Shown here in pieces: positions 15,290 through 24,790 of a stretch of DNA of 64,000 bases. A model generated the notes under the pieces. It had not been told where the DNA came from, made no database searches, and saw nothing but the letters and a program-made list of their open reading frames with translations. Both the position numbers and the translations under genes were made by a program. Location: NCBI RefSeq assembly GCF_001650345.1, contig NZ_LVHF01000029.1, positions 1 to 64,000 of the forward strand, in the 5' to 3' direction. The stretch comes from Photobacterium jeanii (GTDB lineage Bacteria; Pseudomonadota; Gammaproteobacteria; Enterobacterales; Vibrionaceae). Every line of letters begins with the position of its first letter. Within the stretch, counting starts at the first letter, position 1.

Positions 15290-17359
15290 TTAGTAACGGA
15301 ATTGAATTGAGGCCATGAAGTTACGACCTTCTCCAACAGTTACGTTTTTAGCGCCAGGGTAGCTCTTGCTCGTTGAACCGCCACCAGCAAGGTAATCAGT
15401 ATCGAACACATTTTCTACATTCAAGCGACCAATAATATCTAGCTTGTCATCGTATTTATGCGTGTGCGATACGCCTAGGTCAACACGAGTGTAGCCATCT
15501 TTCTTAAAGGTGTTAGACGCATCACCGTAGCGCTCACCAACATAGATCACCCCAAGGTTCATATCTGTACCTGTGTCTAGGCTGTAACGAGACCAAACAC
15601 TTGCACTGAACTCAGGCACGTCTGCTGGACGGTTGCCTTGGTAGCTCTCGTGACGAACGTACTCAGCTTTTAGGTACATTGCACTTGCGCTTAGCGAGAA
15701 GTCTTCTGTGATATTACCTTGTGCGCCTACTTCAGCACCACGGTGGTTTTGCTCACCCGCTTGAGTCAGCTTCTTCTTACCACCACCCACTTCTTCAGAA
15801 ATAGTGCGACCTTCTTCCGTGATGTCAAACAATGCACCTGTTAGGTACAAGGTGTCGTCAAGAAGGTTCCATTTAGTACCCACTTCGTAAAGTTTGCCGC
15901 GACGAGGATCAAGCTGTTCGCCATCATTCACGTACTCACTACCTGAAACTTCACGTTGGTGCTCAAAGCTTTCAGAGTATGTCACGTAAATCGAACCATT
16001 CACTGCTGGGTGGTAAATTACGGCAAACTTAGGAGACAGCGCGTTATCTTTACGACCTTCATCACGTGTTTCATCAAAACGAGCACCTGCCAACGCTTGC
16101 CATTGATCATTGAACGTGATCATGTCTTGCACATAGATACCGTAAGAATCGTAGTGACTATGTGAAATACGCGGCTTGCCTGCTTTTGGTGTCGGTGTAG
16201 GCACAGGCTCGCCCGGCTTCACATCCACCTTATTGAAGCTAGTCTGATTACGGTCATAGGTATAACCTAACCAGTTAGCACCTAATAGCAATTGGTGAGT
16301 CATGCCTAGCGCATCAAAATTACCAACAAAGTCAGTGTATGCCGTTTGGAAAACCCAATGATCTTTACGATCAGAGCCACCATGGGTAATTACACCCTGC
16401 GATTGGTACTTCGAGAAATCTGGGAAGCTCTCAATATCTTGACGCTTAAAGTCTTGGTAGTTGTAGCCTGTTGTTAATGCCCATGTATCGTTCAAACGAG
16501 CATTAATATCAAAGCCAATATTTTCAGAGCTATTATCAATGGTTGACCACTGTGCATCCCAAATATGGTCACGACCATTAACAACGTTACCGTCTACAAT
16601 GTAGGCACCTGAGTCAACGTTGCCTTTATCTTGGGTATTATCGTAGTGAAGCGATAGCGTCACATCGTCATTGAAGTCGTAGTCTACAAACAAACCACCA
16701 ACAAAACGCTCAGTTGAATGCTCGCTACCATCGCTGTATTTACGCCAAGAATCTTCTGTCATCTTTGACAATACTGTACGTGCGCGAAGCGTTTTGTCTT
16801 CGTTTAACGCACCGCTTACATCAAGCACGGTACGAGAGTGATTATTCGAACCAACATCTTGGCTGAAATTAATTTGCGTCTCGTGCGTTGGCTTCTTCGA
16901 CACCATGTTTACCATGCCGCCTGGCGCGGATGTGCCGTAAAGTAGACCTGAAGGACCTTTTAGAATCTCAACACGCTCTAGAAGCTCGATTGGTTGCTTA
17001 TAGTGAGACCAGTGTTTACGGCCGTCACGCAATACTTGTAGATCGAAACCACGAGATTTGAAACGTTCACGGTTACGGCTCTTATCACCAGCAGAAATAC
17101 TTGCATCATTCGCAAGTACTTCACCTAGTGTGCTAGCACGTTGCTCATCGATGATTTGCTCATCAATGATGGCAACCTGCCCTGGGGTTTCCAGTTGTGT
17201 TGCTTCAATACGCATCGCGGTTGTGTTGGTATCGGCCTTGTAACCGTGGTCACGACCCGTAACAACCATGTGCTCGTCAACTTTTGTTGTTTCAGCGTAA
17301 GCGGCAGGTACGGCTAAAACAGCACCAATCACTAACGCCAACTGGCTTTTTGAAAACAT
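15290..17359 (-). CDS. TonB-dependent siderophore receptor
   Basis: 689 residues: signal peptide ending AYA near residue 22, a TonB box (EHMVVTGRD) near 29-37, a plug domain with RFKSRGFDLQVLRDGR and ERVEILKGPSGLLYGTSAPGGMVN, and a 22-strand barrel ending in an aromatic residue (SIQFRY). The plug is of the ferric-hydroxamate/coprogen type (FhuA/FhuE/FoxA-like). A Pro-Thr-Lys-rich loop (PGEPVPTPTPKAGKP) near residue 395 is probably surface-exposed. It imports ferric siderophore using the TonB2 system encoded next to it. A Fur-box-like site lies upstream. The exact siderophore cannot be read. Confidence 0.9.
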   Translation of the reverse strand: MFSKSQLALVIGAVLAVPAAYAETTKVDEHMVVTGRDHGYKADTNTTAMRIEATQLETPGQVAIIDEQIIDEQRASTLGEVLANDASISAGDKSRNRERFKSRGFDLQVLRDGRKHWSHYKQPIELLERVEILKGPSGLLYGTSAPGGMVNMVSKKPTHETQINFSQDVGSNNHSRTVLDVSGALNEDKTLRARTVLSKMTEDSWRKYSDGSEHSTERFVGGLFVDYDFNDDVTLSLHYDNTQDKGNVDSGAYIVDGNVVNGRDHIWDAQWSTIDNSSENIGFDINARLNDTWALTTGYNYQDFKRQDIESFPDFSKYQSQGVITHGGSDRKDHWVFQTAYTDFVGNFDALGMTHQLLLGANWLGYTYDRNQTSFNKVDVKPGEPVPTPTPKAGKPRISHSHYDSYGIYVQDMITFNDQWQALAGARFDETRDEGRKDNALSPKFAVIYHPAVNGSIYVTYSESFEHQREVSGSEYVNDGEQLDPRRGKLYEVGTKWNLLDDTLYLTGALFDITEEGRTISEEVGGGKKKLTQAGEQNHRGAEVGAQGNITEDFSLSASAMYLKAEYVRHESYQGNRPADVPEFSASVWSRYSLDTGTDMNLGVIYVGERYGDASNTFKKDGYTRVDLGVSHTHKYDDKLDIIGRLNVENVFDTDYLAGGGSTSKSYPGAKNVTVGEGRNFMASIQFRY

Positions 17360-17466
17360 ATTCCGTTATCTCCAATAATGTGTAGTTAAGCCATTTTTTA
17401 TTAGGATTCAGCAATAACTTAATCTACAGCCTCTCGGCCCACTGCAATTTCGAGCGGAATGTTAGT

Positions 17467-17485
17467 GATAACCGTTATTATTTTC
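17467..17485 (-). promoter_or_regulatory. Fur box candidate upstream of the receptor
   Basis: GATAACCGTTATTATTTTC matches the Fur consensus at 13 of 19 positions by my count and lies about 108 bases before the receptor start, suggesting iron-controlled expression. Confidence 0.55.
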
Positions 17486-17599
17486 AGTCAAATTTACATT
17501 CTTTGCATTCGTAAACTTGTGTAAAGACAATCACTATCACCGTACTAATATGCACTTAATGCACATAATTACTGTGAAAGATGTAATTCAGCGCTATCC

Positions 17600-18070
17600 A
17601 TGTATAATGCCGACGTTTTTATTGAAAATTCGGAACACAATGTGACTCAATTGACCCTCGAAGCTGCTCACGAACAGTTAGCAGCACATAACCTAAAACC
17701 TGAAAACATGCGCTTTGTGACTGTTGAGGCTATGGATCCTGAACTACTGGAAAGTTGCACAACAACTGAAGATGAGAGCTTTTATAACAGCTACATGAAT
17801 GTCATTTTCGGCAAGGGTGATCGTTATGTTTTGGGCTATCGTTGTGAAGATGAAGTGATTGATCACGCCATCATTAAATCTGGCGACAAATACTATGATC
17901 CAACACTGCAGATCAAAGGCGATTTCAAACCTTATCGCTATGCAATTTTGACTGAATTTAAAGTGTTTGATGTTATGCGCCATGCGAAGGCAAACAAAGA
18001 CTTCCCACCTGATGTTGACTACCTAAGATCTAAGCCTAAGCAATACAAAAACGTGATCATTACGGCTTAA
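17600..18070 (+). CDS. Unrecognised 156-residue cytoplasmic protein
   Basis: No signal peptide, membrane segment or known motif. The sequence is acidic in its first half (MDPELLESCTTTEDESFYNSY) and predicted alpha/beta, with strands such as RYVLGYRCEDEV and KYYDPTLQ. The ATG has only a weak ribosome binding site. It is a single-gene unit between the receptor promoter region and a long terminator shared with the convergent lipoprotein gene. I do not recognise the family. Confidence 0.65.
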   Translation: MYNADVFIENSEHNVTQLTLEAAHEQLAAHNLKPENMRFVTVEAMDPELLESCTTTEDESFYNSYMNVIFGKGDRYVLGYRCEDEVIDHAIIKSGDKYYDPTLQIKGDFKPYRYAILTEFKVFDVMRHAKANKDFPPDVDYLRSKPKQYKNVIITA

Positions 18071-18124
18071 GCTCCTTACCTAGTCAGACGGACGCGTCAT
18101 TTTTGACCGAGCGTTTAACACAAA

Positions 18125-18178
18125 AACGGCTCTTAGATTCCAACTTATTATCAAGTTAGGATCTAAGAGCCGTTTTTT
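18125..18178. terminator. Long bidirectional terminator
   Basis: AACGGCTCTTAGATTC...and its complement GGATCTAAGAGCCGTT form a stem of roughly 20 base pairs, followed by TTTTTT on the plus strand and AAAAA before it, so it can end both the gene at 17600-18070 and the convergent lipoprotein gene. Confidence 0.9.
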
Positions 18179-18230
18179 AATGCTTACATTCCATCACGCT
18201 TATGCAGACTGTTAGCTATATCGTTTTTGC

Positions 18231-20264
18231 TTAACGCTCACCATAGAACTGATTGGTTTCGCTCACGTAACAAATAAATGGATATTTTTTCTGTGATTCA
18301 GCCACTTGCTCAACATCAGCATCAATCACATAAGCACCTTCATACTGTTTAGTCAAAAAGGCTTGCTCCATCAGCGCCATTGGCCAACCGTATAAATCAG
18401 TCTTACTCGCACGTAAACTCGCAAACAGTGGCGATGAAATAACGCCTTGAGCACCAAAAGTACGTCGACAGAATTGATTCGCTTGCTCTGGCGTCATCTT
18501 CAAGCCAACAATATCACTACCAGTAAGAACAACTGGCTCAGCACTGTTGTATTCATCGTTATCAGCAAGCCCTGTTTGCACAAACTCCGCCCAAGTAAAT
18601 GGACGACGTAAGTCATAATTAAAGCCTTTATAGTTGTACTTCACACGCTGATTGACGTTCATCGCGATTCGCGTTTGATCGCTCAGATCTAGCTGTACCC
18701 CACGATGTAGCCTGTTGTTGAGTGTTACCTCACGACAAACATCATCTTCATTCAACACGCGTTCGTCAGGCGAGATACAAAACTTAAGCGAGTGAAGGTT
18801 ATTAATGCTAGCGATGGCTTCATCAATCTTTAGCACTGCGGGCTGATTTGGCTCCGAGACTAACCCAATAGGCAATGGCAAAGTTTGCGATGTGGAAAGC
18901 CAATAAGAGCGCTTAAACTCTGGATAACCTTTAAGGCTAACCTTGACTTCACCATTCGCATTCAACTCACCTCTAGCCTCTAGAGCCGGCATATCGTAGT
19001 TAACACATACAGTGGCGCCTGTTTCTTTCGCATTCTCAGGGGTAACACACAGCGCCAATTGATTTTTAGCACCTTCATCGCCCGTTGCTACCGTATAACT
19101 TTGCGTGGTGCTAACAAGGCTTAACTCATCATCTCTAACCATGAACCACTCAAAACGCTTAGTGGTGTCCTCATCTTGATCAGCATCGAAATAATCATAT
19201 TGAGCCATCAAAGTGTTACCAGCAAAACGCGAACCAGTAATTGCGAGATTTTGAATCCTCGGCTTTGTATCAGCCACCGCAGTAACCGTGCTAGGTGCAG
19301 TACAGAATATATCTTGCGCTTTTGGGTGCCCAGTTAATGAATAAGGTGTCACACACCCTTTCACTTGCTTGCCTAACATCTCAGCGGTGGGAATAAAAAG
19401 ACGGGAATCTGAAGTGAATTTGTCACCAACATACCAGCTGTATGCTGTGGTGAAGCTATCTTCTTTATCATTGTCAAAGTCGATGAACTCATAGATAAGA
19501 TACTGAGGTAGACCAACCTCAATGGTCTCACCTAATGGCTGAAGATCAACAACGGGAGGCTCACCCTCTAACCCCGCGACCTTGTTTGCCATTTCATAGC
19601 ATGACACTAGCACATTGCTTTTGGTGTCTATGATGCACACCGATAGATGCTTGCCTTCATCTTCGGCTCTCGCGGTATAGCTATCTTCGTTTTCACCAGC
19701 AATAAGTTGTCCGTCGCTGTACCACTCAAACAAGTATTTCTTCGCTTCCTCTTCAGATACAGGCGTACCATCAGGGTCGACTAACGCTGTCTGAACTAAG
19801 GAACCAACATAAATAGGAAAATAGCCATGCTCAATAATGCCAACACTGGGCAAATCGGACATAGGTCGACTGTTAATTAAGTAATATGGAGAGCACGTTT
19901 TATCACCGACTTTACGATCGACATGATTAACAGGCACAACACAAAATCGTATGCGCTCCCCCGCGAGGCTGTTGTCGTACGGAACGCGATATTCTAAGCC
20001 ACGGTGAACGGCATGACCTGACAGCGTTTCCCAATACACCCACGAGGCATCAATAGCGGGAGGGACACTCTTTGAGGAAAAGGTATACTGACCGATAAGT
20101 TGCTCACCGGCCTCCACTTCTTTCTCTGTTCTCGGTTCTTTGAAATCGACGTTAATCGCCTGAGGTTTTACCGAAACTCTTTGCGGTTGGGCATTATCTC
20201 CACCACCGCCACCACAAGCTGTCAGCCATGCAGAAATCAACAGAGTACAGATACGTCTTTGCAT
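18231..20264 (-). CDS. Large lipoprotein with repeated beta-rich modules
   Basis: 677 residues with a lipoprotein signal (LLISAWLTAC, Cys17) followed by a flexible GGGGG segment. The body shows at least three similar modules, each with a Tyr/Phe-x-Trp-Tyr strand followed by a V-C-V-x-P type strand: FEWYSDGQLIAGEN...LSVCIID, YSWYVGDKFTSDS...VKGCVTP, FEWFMVRDDELSL...LALCVTP. These look like Ig-like domains with regularly spaced Cys. The C-terminal about 130 residues (from TRIAMNVNQRV) look like a separate domain. It is probably exported to the outer membrane. No function can be assigned. Confidence 0.7.
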   Translation of the reverse strand: MQRRICTLLISAWLTACGGGGGDNAQPQRVSVKPQAINVDFKEPRTEKEVEAGEQLIGQYTFSSKSVPPAIDASWVYWETLSGHAVHRGLEYRVPYDNSLAGERIRFCVVPVNHVDRKVGDKTCSPYYLINSRPMSDLPSVGIIEHGYFPIYVGSLVQTALVDPDGTPVSEEEAKKYLFEWYSDGQLIAGENEDSYTARAEDEGKHLSVCIIDTKSNVLVSCYEMANKVAGLEGEPPVVDLQPLGETIEVGLPQYLIYEFIDFDNDKEDSFTTAYSWYVGDKFTSDSRLFIPTAEMLGKQVKGCVTPYSLTGHPKAQDIFCTAPSTVTAVADTKPRIQNLAITGSRFAGNTLMAQYDYFDADQDEDTTKRFEWFMVRDDELSLVSTTQSYTVATGDEGAKNQLALCVTPENAKETGATVCVNYDMPALEARGELNANGEVKVSLKGYPEFKRSYWLSTSQTLPLPIGLVSEPNQPAVLKIDEAIASINNLHSLKFCISPDERVLNEDDVCREVTLNNRLHRGVQLDLSDQTRIAMNVNQRVKYNYKGFNYDLRRPFTWAEFVQTGLADNDEYNSAEPVVLTGSDIVGLKMTPEQANQFCRRTFGAQGVISSPLFASLRASKTDLYGWPMALMEQAFLTKQYEGAYVIDADVEQVAESQKKYPFICYVSETNQFYGER

Positions 20265-20627
20265 AAAATGGTTCTTTTATTTATTCGTGCCGCTAAATGA
20301 TGAAGCTCGTTTACGCTTTCGGTTTTTACCAACCGATTTGAGTGCACGCCATTTTACGCATTTAATCCATCCACTCAATGAATATAGAACGTAAATATTG
20401 TGTATAAATGCCCTTAAATGTCTGACAAATATCGTAATTAGTTGAAGATTAGGGATTCTTTTTAATAAGCGTGTTAATTAACACAATAAATATTTTTTAT
20501 ACGATGAAGAAAAACGGAAGATCCCACCCGCTCCTTAATGACGTAGAACTTGGAATATAACGGCTTTGCTTAATCCGCTCAAACAAAGCCATGTTTCACC
20601 TTAACCGTTTAAGCCAACCCTTTGTGG
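20265..20627. other. Gap upstream of the lipoprotein gene
   Basis: No gene seen. It holds the lipoprotein promoter region, a perfect 14-bp palindrome GTGTTAATTAACAC at 20471-20484, and a weak hairpin (GGCTTTG/CAAAGCC, 20562-20590) that may end the sensor kinase transcript. Confidence 0.5.
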
Positions 20628-22001
20628 TTAGCGGTAGGCAGGAAAAGATAAAGTGATACGCAACCCGCTCGGCTGGCAGTTTTCAGCTTTCACTTTGCCA
20701 TTCATGACTATCATTGCTTCTTTCACGATTGCTAGACCTAAACCTGTACCACCAGACTTTTTATCCCTAGCTTCTTCTATCCGGGTAAAAGCGTTAAAGA
20801 TATGCTTGAGGTGCTGCTTAGGGATCCCACGACCATTATCGGTCACTTCAACATTGATATATTCACCAAACTCATACGCGGAAATCGTGATCGTCGCTTT
20901 TTCGCCAGCATACTTCATCGCATTACTCAGTAGGTTTTTAATCACTCGTGACGTTAAACGATTATCAGCCATAACCAGTGGTAACCCTTTCGGTACCTGA
21001 CAAAGAATGGTCTGTCCGTCACCTTTACCATATTGCGACTCCAGCGTGTGCAATGAACAAAGCGTTTCAAGCTGAAGAGGAACAAGTTCTGGCGCATAGC
21101 TCGCATTTTCTAGTCGGCTAAATTCTAAAATCTCACTGACTAAGTCGTTCATCTCTTCCGACTCGCGTTCTAACTTATCAGCCATGGCTTGCTGGTCTTC
21201 CGTCAAGTGACGGCGTAACAAGTGTAGAGCAAGACTATGTCGCGCCAGTGGCGTTTTTAGCTCATGCGATACATCTCGAATCAAACGACGCTGCTTTTCC
21301 GCTAAGTCGTAAATGCGCTGAGTCATGTGATCAAAGTCTTTTGCCAGCTCACTGAACTCGCGCACACCGTCTCCAACTTCATTGCCCACTCTGACCGAAA
21401 AATCCCCCTCTGCTAAGCGTCTACTAGCTTCTTGAAGCTGCGTTAAAGGCTTTTGTAAGTAACGAGCTAATAACCATGAAAAAACCGTAAGAATGAGTAC
21501 CGCAATCACCACTTGGCTAATAGCGAAATAATAACGGAACTGATGCGCTGGGTGCTTTTCATGGGGAAACTGGATCACCAATTGATTTTGATTATTCAAC
21601 GGCACCGCAATGATAGGCTGATTGACCTGAGAATCGAGAATCGAATCAAGCTTACGAATGAAGTTAAGCTTGAACTCAAAATGCGGGTGCATTTTCCTAC
21701 CGCTTAAAACATTCCGATCCTTATCCAATACAAACAAATAATAGTCTTGGGCTTTTTCCCAGTCAGCAAGTTCATCCATATCGCCCTCACCTAGCATAAC
21801 CTCTGCTTGTATGGCTAAGTCCAGCATCTCTTTTTGTACCTTAGTCGGTACTTGAAGTAAGGTTTTGACCAAAGCATGTTCTGCGGCATTCTGCGCCCCT
21901 AAGATGAGCAACAAAATAACAGCAAAATAAGAAAAGAGCCGATACGCCAGCGAGCCTTTGTGATGGCGAGAAAAGGTATTAATCGCTTGTAGGTTTACCA
22001 T
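20628..22001 (-). CDS. CpxA-like sensor histidine kinase
   Basis: 457 residues: transmembrane helices near 22-42 and 165-185 bracket a periplasmic sensor of about 120 residues; then a HAMP domain (LQKPLTQLQEASRRLAEGDFSVRV written in part), H-box DVSHELKTPLARH, N-box NLLSNAMKYAG, and G-boxes VTDNGRGIPKQH and GGTGLGLAIV. All kinase motifs are intact. It pairs with the response regulator just upstream. The layout resembles CpxA, but sequence match to true CpxA is not certain, so signals sensed remain open. Confidence 0.85.
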   Translation of the reverse strand: MVNLQAINTFSRHHKGSLAYRLFSYFAVILLLILGAQNAAEHALVKTLLQVPTKVQKEMLDLAIQAEVMLGEGDMDELADWEKAQDYYLFVLDKDRNVLSGRKMHPHFEFKLNFIRKLDSILDSQVNQPIIAVPLNNQNQLVIQFPHEKHPAHQFRYYFAISQVVIAVLILTVFSWLLARYLQKPLTQLQEASRRLAEGDFSVRVGNEVGDGVREFSELAKDFDHMTQRIYDLAEKQRRLIRDVSHELKTPLARHSLALHLLRRHLTEDQQAMADKLERESEEMNDLVSEILEFSRLENASYAPELVPLQLETLCSLHTLESQYGKGDGQTILCQVPKGLPLVMADNRLTSRVIKNLLSNAMKYAGEKATITISAYEFGEYINVEVTDNGRGIPKQHLKHIFNAFTRIEEARDKKSGGTGLGLAIVKEAMIVMNGKVKAENCQPSGLRITLSFPAYR

Positions 22002-22015
22002 ATATCCTCAATAGA

Positions 22016-22043
22016 AAAAGGCTACGCACTGCTGCGTAGCCTT
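22016..22043 (-). terminator. Hairpin between response regulator and kinase genes
   Basis: AAGGCTACGCA pairs with TGCGTAGCCTT around four bases; on the minus strand five T follow. It lies between the regulator stop (22071) and the kinase start (22001) and would reduce kinase expression relative to regulator. Confidence 0.7.
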
Positions 22044-22070
22044 GAAGTTCTGACGTGATAACCAAGAGGC

Positions 22071-22754
22071 TCACGATACCATTTGTAAAAAGCTATAACC
22101 TTTGCCACGAATGGTTTTGATGTGTTGTTTCGACAGCCCAGACTGGACCATTTTGCGACGAATGTTGCTGATGTGCATATCTAAATTACGATCAAACGGA
22201 CTTAAGTCTTTCTTCAGCACTTCTTTTTGTAATTCAGCTTTCGAAACCACTACTTCGTTATTTTTGATCAAATATTCCAGCAGCTCTGATTCGGTACCCG
22301 TTAACGGCAAACGTGCTATTTGTTCTGATAAATCCGGCTCTGAACAATGCTGCGACTGACGCTGACGCTCTAAACCAACACGTCGTAAAATCGCGGTCAT
22401 GCGGGCAAGCAATTCAGGCACACGGAAAGGCTTGGGCATGTAATGATCGGCCCCAGCCTGCAAACCATCCATCAAAGAAGCTTCGTCTGCTAATGCAGTT
22501 AACATTAAAATCGGTGTCGCAAAACGTTGGCATATGCGCCTCGCCACTTGCATACCGTCGATGTTAGGTAACATGACATCCAACAAGACAAGATCAACCG
22601 AGTAATCTTGCATGTAATCCAATGCTGACTCACCACAATGCTTACACTCGACCTCATAGCCTTCAGCCGTTAACACATCGGTAAGCAACTCACACAGTTG
22701 GATATCATCATCCACAAGCAAAATACGAGACACAACAACAAACACCATTAACAC
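22071..22754 (-). CDS. OmpR/CpxR-family response regulator
   Basis: About 227 residues. Receiver domain with acidic pocket VDDD, phospho-acceptor Asp in VLLDVMLP, Thr/Ala in MLTALAD and Lys in MPKPF; winged-helix DNA-binding domain from about 140 (LTGTESELLEYLI, FDRNLDMHISNIRRKM, IKTIRGKGYSF). The first residues MLMVFVVV are unusual for this family; a GTG start at about 22731, giving SRILLVDDD, is an alternative. It is transcribed ahead of its kinase, from an intergenic region of almost 800 bp. Confidence 0.87.
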   Translation of the reverse strand: MLMVFVVVSRILLVDDDIQLCELLTDVLTAEGYEVECKHCGESALDYMQDYSVDLVLLDVMLPNIDGMQVARRICQRFATPILMLTALADEASLMDGLQAGADHYMPKPFRVPELLARMTAILRRVGLERQRQSQHCSEPDLSEQIARLPLTGTESELLEYLIKNNEVVVSKAELQKEVLKKDLSPFDRNLDMHISNIRRKMVQSGLSKQHIKTIRGKGYSFLQMVS

Positions 22755-23075
22755 AAACTATTCGCATTTTAATTAACACTATCAATGGGAGCAACTGTCT
22801 AAATGCTTTAGTTGCTATTAATTTGCATGTTTTTTAGGCGTTCATAACTTTACCCACAATCCTCCCAATTATTCAGGCGGTTATAAGCAAAGCGATATAT
22901 TGCGCGCAAGTCATAAGATAATAAAAAACACGCATATTGCTTTATCTCTAGGCAATCTTTTTTCGAGAATTGAACTAAATCAAAGCAAGCGTTTTTTCAC
23001 TATTTTCTCTCACCATCAAGTATTGACATTGGCAAACACGGCACCAGCGCTAGCTTGCAAGTATTTCCCACAGAC

Positions 23076-23098
23076 TTATACACAGCTTTTGTGGATAA
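23076..23098. promoter_or_regulatory. Pair of inverted DnaA boxes
   Basis: TTATACACA at 23076-23084 and TGTGGATAA (complement TTATCCACA) at 23090-23098 both match the DnaA-box consensus TTATNCACA exactly and face each other five bases apart. Confidence 0.5.
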
Positions 23099-23338
23099 CA
23101 AACCAAAAACCATCTAATGTTCAACCTAACGTTCTGTATTTATTGAAATATATTCTTTTTCACAATCCAATGTTAACTTTCTAAACTGTTTTACCCAGCT
23201 CTAGCACGCAACATTCCCGCCTAAAATTATCGCAGCCTAGTCATTACCCTCACTCGCTCACACTAGATAAAAGCCATTTACAGCCACCAAAGCACAATAA
23301 AAACAAATGTATCGATTGCATAGCAACAAACAAACACA

Positions 23339-23354
23339 AAGCAAACGTTTCGCA
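23339..23354 (+). promoter_or_regulatory. PurR-like operator upstream of codBA
   Basis: AAGCAAACGTTTCGCA contains the perfect PurR core GCAAACGTTT. It lies about 185 bases before codB. PurR represses codBA in E. coli, so conservation of that control is likely. Confidence 0.65.
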
Positions 23355-23538
23355 CTACCATTTAAATCACCAAGCACCAACCTAAGACATTGAATAAACT
23401 AAACAATAAAAATCACAGTTAAAATTAAGTGCTTTTTGCTTAAAAAACGCTTGATCTAATAATTTACATCAATAGAATACGCGCCGTTTATCAAAAATAT
23501 GACAACTACATTTTAATTACGACGTTTAGAGGTAAAGA

Positions 23539-24780
23539 ATGGCTGGCGATAATAACTACAGCTTAGGACCCGTGCCGCAATCAGCACGAAAGGGCGTTAT
23601 TTCACTAACAATGGTCATGTTAGGGTTAACCTTCTTTTCCGCCAGTATGTGGACAGGAGGTAAGTTAGGCACTGGCTTAACTTATGATGATTTCCTTCTT
23701 GCTGTTCTCATTGGTAACCTCATTCTCGGTATCTACACTTCTTTTCTTGGTTACATCGGCTCTTCTACTGGCCTCTCTACTCACCTTCTTGCTCGATTCT
23801 CTTTTGGCTCTAAAGGCTCTTGGCTTCCTTCTCTTCTTCTTGGTGGTACTCAAGTCGGTTGGTTCGGCGTAGGTGTTGCTATGTTTGCCATCCCGGTACA
23901 TAAAGCAATGGGCATTGATACCAACATTCTAATTGTCGTTGCTGGCTTACTTATGACAGTAACTGTCTACTTCGGTATTGCAGCGCTCATGATTTTGTCA
24001 GCCATTGCTGTACCAGCCATTGCCCTACTTGGTGGCTATTCTGTTATCGAAGCCATCAGCAGTGTGGGTGGCATGGATGGCTTAAAAGCCATTCAACCTA
24101 AAGATCCCATTGAGTTCTCGACAGCCCTAGCGCTCGTTGTTGGCTCGTTCATCTCGGCAGGTACACTAACCGCAGATTTCGTGCGCTTTGGTAAGAAACC
24201 AAAAGCAGCGGTATTTATCACTATGGTGGCTTTCTTTATTGGTAACTCTTTAATGTTTATCTTTGGCGCTGCAGGTGGTGCCGCTACGGGTCAAGCTGAC
24301 ATTTCTGAAGTGATGATTGCTCAAGGGCTACTATTGCCAGCAATCATTGTGTTGGGTTTAAACATTTGGACGACCAACGACAACGCACTTTACGCTTCAG
24401 GTCTTGGCTTTTCGAACGTAACTGGGATTCCAAGTAAGTACCTATCAATGATTAATGGCATTATCGGTACGCTATGTGCGCTATGGCTCTACAATAACTT
24501 TGTAGGCTGGCTAACTTTCTTGTCAGCAGCCATTCCACCAATCGGCGGTATTATCATTGCAGATTTCTTGAAAAACCGTCATCGTTACAAAGATTTTGCT
24601 AACGCTGAATTCAATACGGTGAACTGGGCTGCCATCATTGGCGTAGGTGTTGGTGTTGCTGCGGGTCACTTCCTACCTGGCGTAGTACCTATCAATGCTG
24701 TACTAGGTGGCGCTATCAGTTACTTGATTCTAAACCCACTATTAAACCGTGACGCTCAAACAGTAAAAGCTAACGCATAA
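23539..24780 (+). CDS. codB: Cytosine permease CodB
   Basis: 413 residues, about 12 transmembrane helices, nucleobase:cation symporter-1 family. CodB hallmarks are the N-terminal [29 protein letters not shown] near 35-50, and [12 protein letters not shown] near 210. It imports cytosine with a cation. The start ATG has an AGAGGT ribosome binding site. codA begins 10 bases downstream, so both form the codBA operon for cytosine salvage. Confidence 0.95.
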   Translation: MAGDNNYSLGPVPQSARKGVISLTMVMLGLTFFSASMWTGGKLGTGLTYDDFLLAVLIGNLILGIYTSFLGYIGSSTGLSTHLLARFSFGSKGSWLPSLLLGGTQVGWFGVGVAMFAIPVHKAMGIDTNILIVVAGLLMTVTVYFGIAALMILSAIAVPAIALLGGYSVIEAISSVGGMDGLKAIQPKDPIEFSTALALVVGSFISAGTLTADFVRFGKKPKAAVFITMVAFFIGNSLMFIFGAAGGAATGQADISEVMIAQGLLLPAIIVLGLNIWTTNDNALYASGLGFSNVTGIPSKYLSMINGIIGTLCALWLYNNFVGWLTFLSAAIPPIGGIIIADFLKNRHRYKDFANAEFNTVNWAAIIGVGVGVAAGHFLPGVVPINAVLGGAISYLILNPLLNRDAQTVKANA

Positions 24781-24790
24781 GGTAAATACG

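Larger units (their letters stand above)
22755..23538. other. Long divergent intergenic region between regulator and codB
   Basis: No gene is convincing here; a 94-codon frame at 22900-23184 has no ribosome binding site and no family likeness. The region is AT-rich and carries a TTAATTAACAC motif at 22769-22779, two facing DnaA-box sequences at 23076-23098 and a PurR-like operator at 23339-23354. Confidence 0.55.

Noticed and set aside
22900-23184. A 94-codon plus-strand frame in the codB upstream region
   Set aside because: No ribosome binding site, no family likeness, and it runs through the DnaA-box pair; likely chance in AT-rich DNA.
23677-23901. Minus-strand frame rich in Lys/Arg/Ser opposite codB
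   Set aside because: It is the complement of codB codons for Leu, Phe and Ser; the codB product is clearly the real one.
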